From Mesolinea sp964536465 (GTDB taxonomy: Bacteria; Chloroflexota; Anaerolineae; Anaerolineales; Anaerolineaceae), in NCBI GenBank assembly GCA_964536465.1, contig CAZHXQ010000043.1, positions 1 to 15,278 of the forward strand: a stretch of 15,278 nt of DNA, given 5' to 3'. The translations under genes and the position numbers were made by a program. Positions 13,799 to 15,278 of the stretch are shown here, one piece after another; within the stretch, counting starts at the first letter, position 1; every line of letters starts with the position of its first letter. The notes below the pieces were generated by a model. It had not been told where the DNA came from and made no database searches. It was given only the letters and a program-made list of their open reading frames with translations.

Positions 13799-14518
13799 GT
13801 GAATAAAAGAATATTTGGTCTGATTTTAGCAATGATGGTCGTTCCAATTACTATCGCCCCGGTCTTCGCGCAACAATCGCCCCCAATTAATGGTTCAGTT
13901 CCTCCAAATTATACATTCCCGCGTGTTGATAATCCCGCATATCAACGAAAATTAAATCAAGTGAAGCCGGCCCAAATTAACGCCGAACCTATCCTCAAAA
14001 AGACCCTCTATGTTGGCACTAATAATCAGTTTAAAGAACCGGAAAACTGGGCATATGTAAACTATTGCGGTCCTGCTTCAACACAGGTGGCTCTGCGAGC
14101 CAGAATCACCAATATTCCGAGTTTAGATTCCATAGGTCAATGTGAGTATATAGACCCAAACTGGGGTGTATATATGTCAAATGTCACACCGTGCCTAAAT
14201 AGCTATCTTAACACGAGTTTTTATTGGACAGACTATGCACCAGACTCGGCCACATTGGCAAGCAGGTTAAAAAGCGATGTTGATCAGGGTTATGCAATGC
14301 TTACTGGAGTTTACACATCGGGTATGGGAGGTTGGAGTTTTGGAACTTACCATATCATCACACTGTTTGGATATGATAATACTTCGTCTACTAATAAGAA
14401 GGTGGATTATGTGGACACAGCATCGTCAATAGCCGGTTACAACGGGCTTTACTTCAACTTTGTGTCTTTGGATAATCTATGGTGGAATATCTCTCAAAAC
14501 AACGTCCAAGCTTGGTAG
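13799..14518 (+). CDS. Secreted C39-like cysteine peptidase (Peptidase_C39_2 type)
   Basis: This 239-residue protein starts at GTG, supported by AGGGAGGT just upstream. It has a Sec signal peptide (K3-R4, hydrophobic 6-21, cleavage after APVFA at about residue 24), so it is exported. The mature part looks like a papain-fold C39-type peptidase: NYCGPAS with the candidate nucleophile C90, YHIITLFGYD with H185, and YVDTAS with D206 as the third member of the triad. No ABC transporter or bacteriocin precursor is adjacent, so it is not the maturation domain of a bacteriocin exporter; stand-alone secreted C39-like proteins are common, and their substrates are mostly unknown. Other cysteines (C115, C132) could form a disulfide outside the cell. 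The coding sequence is visibly A+T-richer than the genes left of 12960. Confidence 0.78.
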   Translation: MNKRIFGLILAMMVVPITIAPVFAQQSPPINGSVPPNYTFPRVDNPAYQRKLNQVKPAQINAEPILKKTLYVGTNNQFKEPENWAYVNYCGPASTQVALRARITNIPSLDSIGQCEYIDPNWGVYMSNVTPCLNSYLNTSFYWTDYAPDSATLASRLKSDVDQGYAMLTGVYTSGMGGWSFGTYHIITLFGYDNTSSTNKKVDYVDTASSIAGYNGLYFNFVSLDNLWWNISQNNVQAW

Positions 14519-14534
14519 CTATTATATAGCTTTT
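14517..14534 (+). terminator. Weak candidate terminator after the C39-like gene
   Basis: AGCTAT and ATAGCT form a 6-bp stem around a TAT loop (14517-14531), overlapping the TAG stop, and TTTT runs from 14531. The stem is short and AT-rich, so read-through into the following lipoprotein gene is likely. Confidence 0.35.
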
Positions 14535-14589
14535 GTCTAAACAAGAAAAATTGTTAAATGTGTCTTCCAAATTTCTAAAAGGAAACTAT

Positions 14590-15278
14590 ATGCGAAAAAT
14601 CCAACAGCTTTCTTCAATTTTGTTATCAGTTATTTTTCTATTGAATGGTTGTGTCCCCCATCTCGTTAAAATCGAAAATACGCCAGTATTAACAGAACAC
14701 GAAGAAATCAATAACCCTACTGAAGTCTTGCCATCACTTCCTCCAAGCACCCAGACATCAGTACCACAAGAAGCAACAGAAATCACAGCCGGGCCAACCA
14801 TCCAACCGACACTACCGGAGTATCGTGAATTTACTTACTTTTTGGATGCGGAAAAGATTGCTACATATTGTATAGAAATCCCTCAAAAATACATACTAAC
14901 ACCGCTTTATTTGGGTGACTATTATATGGCTCAAGTTTTGGAACAAAAAAGTCTTTATTCCATTTCAGCGGAAGATGCAACAATCAACCCCTTGCATCAA
15001 ACAGAATTCCCGAACGGGCATCCTGCTGGAGGGGTTGAGATAGCCTATCCTTGGTATACCTATATTATTTCTGAAACACCCAGCGGTGTTGGCGGCTGGA
15101 ATTTACATCTTGTTAATGTGGAAGATGGGTCAAATACAGTTGTCGCGAATGATGATCAGTTTGATTCTGCATTTCTTCTCCATATCAGTTACTCACTTCA
15201 GCCTGATACCTTATACCTCTCTGCCTCAACTTTTGACGAATATGAAATCCTTTCCAGTCGAGTTTATGCCATCGATTT
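14590..15278 (+). CDS. Lipoprotein, 3' end outside the window
   Basis: An open frame from ATG 14590 continues without a stop to the window edge, giving 229 complete codons. AAAAGGAAA at 14577-14585 is its ribosome binding site. The N-terminus is a lipoprotein signal (MRKIQQLSSILLSVIFLLNGC) with lipobox LNGC and C21, followed by a Thr/Pro/Glu-rich spacer to about residue 75. The exported part contains blocks such as GGWNLHLVNVEDG and TLYLSASTFDEYEILSSRVYAID. Those resemble the repeating blades of TolB/WD40-like beta-propellers, which is only a tentative reading. It follows the C39-like gene by 71 bp on the same strand and shares its A+T-rich composition; the two may be co-expressed by read-through. 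I cannot assign a function. Confidence 0.75.
   Translation, partial: MRKIQQLSSILLSVIFLLNGCVPHLVKIENTPVLTEHEEINNPTEVLPSLPPSTQTSVPQEATEITAGPTIQPTLPEYREFTYFLDAEKIATYCIEIPQKYILTPLYLGDYYMAQVLEQKSLYSISAEDATINPLHQTEFPNGHPAGGVEIAYPWYTYIISETPSGVGGWNLHLVNVEDGSNTVVANDDQFDSAFLLHISYSLQPDTLYLSASTFDEYEILSSRVYAID

Overview
The window looks like a stretch of chromosome from a Chloroflexota bacterium, most likely of the class Anaerolineae. This is an inference from gene content and style: an ssb / DUF3467 / translin-family cluster, Thr/Pro-rich lipoproteins with LysM and M23-type domains, tandem AI-2E permeases, and a short bacterial SRP RNA. No rRNA or other taxonomic marker is present. By eye, most of the window (about 1-12960) is moderately GC-rich. 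The right end (about 12960-15278) is clearly richer in A+T.

Layout. 1-236: three tandem, palindromic repeat units of about 70 bp, the third decayed. 375-2480: a compact plus-strand operon of ssb, a DUF3467 protein, a translin/TRAX-family protein, and a Cas4/Dna2-like PD-(D/E)XK nuclease divided between two overlapping reading frames. Each nuclease half carries one transmembrane helix at the split point. 2558-5039: two overlapping AI-2E family permease genes. 5120-5267: promoter and gene for the SRP RNA (ffs). 5276-7781: a methyltransferase with a C-terminal zinc ribbon, overlapping a lipoprotein with LysM and M23-like domains. 7771-10115 (minus): an ArsR-type regulator followed by an MFS transporter, with a promoter and a palindromic operator candidate. 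10225-11187 (minus): an EamA/DMT permease. 11261-12958 (plus): a cytoplasmic GH13 amylase of the neopullulanase/cyclomaltodextrinase type. 13197-13625: a Dps-like ferritin with its own promoter and a strong terminator. 13799-14518: a secreted C39-like cysteine peptidase. 14590 to the window end: a partial lipoprotein.

The most interesting unit is the first operon. A single-stranded DNA binding protein, a translin-family (single-stranded nucleic acid binding, possible RNase) protein, a small conserved protein of unknown function and a membrane-anchored split nuclease are fused by 1-4 nt overlaps. That arrangement suggests tightly coupled synthesis. A membrane-associated single-strand nucleic-acid processing complex is a reasonable hypothesis, but nothing here proves it. 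No CRISPR array or cas1/cas2 is visible, so the Cas4-like protein is not in an adaptation module within this window.

The rest reads as ordinary housekeeping and accessory genes. Notable details are a 9-bp closing helix of the SRP RNA that may double as its terminator just upstream of a gene without a Shine-Dalgarno sequence, an M23-like domain lacking the first canonical zinc-binding His, and a -10 box that places the expected transcript start on the DMT permease start codon.
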